A stretch of 8,545 bases of DNA from an uncultured Collinsella sp. (GTDB lineage Bacteria > Actinomycetota > Coriobacteriia > Coriobacteriales > Coriobacteriaceae), in assembly GCA_902468045.1 (NCBI GenBank), contig CABQXG010000041.1, positions 1 through 8,545 of the forward strand, read 5' to 3'. Below, in pieces: positions 7,116-8,545 of this stretch; position 1 is the first letter of the stretch; the number at the start of each line of letters is the position of its first letter. The position numbers were made by a program, and so were the translations under genes. Under the pieces are notes generated by a model. It was not told the origin of the DNA and did not search any database. It worked only from the letters and a program-made list of their open reading frames with translations.

Positions 7116-8185
7116 CCGGCCGGCCCGGCAGTGAATAGCTCAACCCAATCGACAAGTAGCTCTTGCCGTAAGGTATCTTCGGCAATGCGCTCCTGTTTGG
7201 TCTTTGGGATGTGGGGAAGCCCGGCCTTTTTATGGATGAGCTCGGCTATGTGGTCGAAGCTCTTCTTCTCCTTGATCTGGTTATAGGTAATTTGGATGAC
7301 GTCGTAGCCCATGCTTGTGAGTGCGGTGGCGCGCTCGGCATCGGAGAGGCTCGCGGCTTCGCTGTCGTGGACAGAGCGGCCTTGGCATTCCAGAATGACG
7401 CCCATGCTGTCGGTGGCGCTTTCGATGAGGATATCGGCGTAGCAGCAGGTTTTGTCATACAGCGAACGTGCGGCTTCACTGAGCGGGATGCGCGCGTTGT
7501 TGGCGATCTCGATGCCCTGGCCGCCCTCGTCGCGGGGGAGCGAGATAAGCATGGAGGTCTGTACTTCGAAGGGCGAGGCGGCCTGCCCCGTCATGTGCTC
7601 GGCCGCCCAGCGCAGTTGTTTGACGCCGCGCAGGCCTGCGGCTTGCTTGGCGAACGCGGCGATATCCGTTGCGGTAAGAAGCGGCGTGCGCTTCCACAAG
7701 TTGGTGTCATTGCCCTTGGTGTCGTTAACTCGCTCCCAGCCGCAGTTGGGTGGAATGAACTTAAGCGAAATAGCTTCATCGAGTTGTTGTTGCGTTCGCT
7801 CGCAGGGCTTAAACACTGCAAAGGAGCCGCACATCTCGTAGCACGCCATGAGTAACTGGTTGCGTGAGACCTGTGTGGCAAGGCTGAGCAGCGTGAACTC
7901 CGGTGAAGTGACATCAAATCCATGTTCAGTCTGTCTAAACGACCCAGGAGGCGGCTCTTGGGTCAGGAGGTGCGATTTAAACAGGCTTCGCGACCCGGAT
8001 TGTGCCCGAGTGAATACTAGCCTGTGAAGCGGTGCGTGAAGCAGGTCTTTTACAACTGCATGACTTCCGAGGCCACAGCATCTGCGATCCATATTGCCAA
8101 GGCTAATGGCGGGGTAAAGGCCTAATACCTGCGGCGGGATGCGGTAGTAGTTAAAGGCGGATTGCCCACAAAGCGTCAGGTCCAT
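7112..8185 (-). CDS. AbiEi-like protein with C-terminal PD-(D/E)XK (DUF559/Vsr-like) domain
   Basis: A 357-residue soluble protein of unproven function. The N-terminal half has features of AbiEi-type (type IV antitoxin-like) proteins: CGQSAFNYYRIPP (6-18), TSPEFTLLSLA (93-103), and the LRGVKQLRWAAEHMTGQAASPFEVQ region (185-209) followed by LP..GG. The C-terminal part looks like a small nuclease fold: Asp251 in YADILIES, Glu266-x-Gln268 in GVILECQG, then DAER (282-285) and GYDVIQITYNQI (293-304), matching the DUF559/Vsr layout. No N-terminal winged-helix region is evident before the CGQSA motif. AGGAGG (plus-strand CCTCCT, 8191-8196) five bases before the ATG fixes the start. It runs against the upstream genes; its stop overlaps the stop of the phospholipase-like gene. 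Codon use is visibly less GC-biased than in pheT, which suits an accessory gene. No AbiEii-type toxin is adjacent. Alternatives are a transcriptional regulator or a defence nuclease. Confidence 0.65.
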   Translation of the reverse strand: MDLTLCGQSAFNYYRIPPQVLGLYPAISLGNMDRRCCGLGSHAVVKDLLHAPLHRLVFTRAQSGSRSLFKSHLLTQEPPPGSFRQTEHGFDVTSPEFTLLSLATQVSRNQLLMACYEMCGSFAVFKPCERTQQQLDEAISLKFIPPNCGWERVNDTKGNDTNLWKRTPLLTATDIAAFAKQAAGLRGVKQLRWAAEHMTGQAASPFEVQTSMLISLPRDEGGQGIEIANNARIPLSEAARSLYDKTCCYADILIESATDSMGVILECQGRSVHDSEAASLSDAERATALTSMGYDVIQITYNQIKEKKSFDHIAELIHKKAGLPHIPKTKQERIAEDTLRQELLVDWVELFTAGPAG

Positions 8186-8190
8186 AATGC

Positions 8191-8196
8191 CCTCCT
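8191..8196 (-). promoter_or_regulatory. Strong ribosome binding site of the AbiEi-like gene
   Basis: On the minus strand AGGAGG is followed by five bases (GCATT) and the ATG at 8185-8183. This is a near-ideal Shine-Dalgarno site and fixes the start of the gene. Confidence 0.75.
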
Positions 8197-8239
8197 GGCC
8201 GAAATCATCTCTTTGAAGCGAGTGATGCCAGCGTCAATC

Positions 8240-8364
8240 CGGAAGTATGCGGCAAAATCTGAACCCTATGAGCGGACCTGGCTTTTGAGGCTAGTTTATC
8301 AGGCATTTTGTTGCGAAAAAAACAGGGTGTGCTCGGAGGTTCCAGAATTTGCCGCATACTTCCG
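8240..8364. repeat. 125-bp inverted-repeat (MITE- or REP-like) element
   Basis: The left arm (8240-8278) and right arm (8326-8364) are inverted copies of each other. The outer 17 bases, CGGAAGTATGCGGCAAA, are perfect. The next five match except for one base, and similarity continues through (G)AACC, GAGC and ACC to 39 nt per arm. The 47-base centre (8279-8325) is AT-rich with a run of seven A. A transcript would fold into a long hairpin. No transposase gene and no clear target-site duplication are seen. A related GAACC..GACCTGG module recurs outside the right arm (minus strand, 8385-8369), which suggests a modular repeat family rather than a simple operator. Confidence 0.65.
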
Positions 8365-8545
8365 AAAACCAGGTCGATTTGGTTCTTGCTAAAACGATTT
8401 ATCAGCCCTGTGTGAGGTGTGGGTTTGCCACCGGGCGAACACTTTTAGCGCTTGGGGCTTTATTTTTTGGGCCTCGAAGGGTGGATTTCGCGCTTTTGGT
8501 AAAGAAATGAGTGCGTGTTTTGCCGTGCGGCGGCATTGGCACAGA

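Larger units (their letters stand above)
8186..8545. other. Gene-free region upstream of the AbiEi-like gene
   Basis: This 360-base stretch holds the ribosome binding site of the minus-strand gene and the inverted-repeat element described separately. From about 8376 to the window end there are T- and G-rich stretches (such as TTTATTTTTTGGG near 8459-8471) with no convincing gene, terminator or tRNA. A plus-strand reading frame over 8162-8392 is produced mainly by the repeat arms, lacks a ribosome binding site and overlaps the start of the minus-strand gene, so it is not called. No clear promoter for the minus-strand gene was found. Confidence 0.5.

Noticed and set aside
7211..7855. Plus-strand reading frame (214 codons) opposite the AbiEi-like gene
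   Set aside because: The minus-strand frame has a strong ribosome binding site and recognisable domains; the plus-strand frame has neither.
8232..8237. TTGACG (minus strand) as a -35 box for the AbiEi-like gene
   Set aside because: No acceptable -10 hexamer 16-18 bases downstream on that strand.
8162..8392. Plus-strand 76-codon reading frame over the inverted-repeat element
   Set aside because: No ribosome binding site, overlaps the start of the real minus-strand gene, and most of its codons come from the repeat arms.
8507..8545. Possible start of a plus-strand gene running off the window end (MSACFAVRRHWHR)
   Set aside because: Only 13 codons are visible, with no Shine-Dalgarno site upstream; not enough to support a call.

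Overview
The window is a chromosomal stretch of a high-GC Gram-positive bacterium. The gene content, strong GC-rich codon bias and protein style suggest a gut actinobacterium of the Collinsella / Coriobacteriia type. This is inference from pattern recognition; there is no rRNA or other taxonomic marker here.

Layout from left to right: (1) positions 1-3225 hold the 3' part of pheS and complete pheT, encoding the two subunits of phenylalanyl-tRNA synthetase in the usual order. (2) Positions 3226-3471 are an intergenic control region. It holds a terminator-like hairpin, a good sigma-70-type promoter (TTGTCG-N17-TATGAT) and, just after the expected transcription start, a perfect dyad GTGTTAC-N14-GTAACAC that matches a known variant of the NikR (nickel repressor) operator. 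(3) Positions 3472-6186 hold a three-gene group I ECF transporter operon: a CbiM/NikM substrate-binding protein with a fused PDGLE/NikN-like C-terminal domain, the transmembrane coupling protein CbiQ, and the ATPase CbiO. The operator and the fusion both suggest nickel, rather than cobalt, as the substrate. (4) Positions 6267-7115 hold a zinc-dependent phospholipase C-like protein without a signal peptide, behind its own extended -10 promoter. (5) Positions 7112-8185, on the minus strand, hold an accessory gene combining an AbiEi-like N-terminal region with a PD-(D/E)XK (DUF559/Vsr-like) C-terminal domain. Its stop codon overlaps that of the preceding gene. (6) Positions 8186-8545 carry no gene but contain a 125-bp inverted-repeat element (39-nt arms, 17 bp of them perfect) that looks like a dispersed or MITE-like repeat.

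The transporter genes work as one unit. CbiM binds the metal ion at its N-terminal Met-His site, CbiQ couples it to the ATPase, and CbiO powers uptake. The upstream dyad would shut the operon off when metal is plentiful. The synthetase genes are housekeeping; the last third of the window looks accessory. The most notable points are the NikR-type operator in front of an operon that similarity searches would likely label 'cobalt', and the undescribed inverted-repeat element beside the lone AbiEi-like/nuclease-fold gene.
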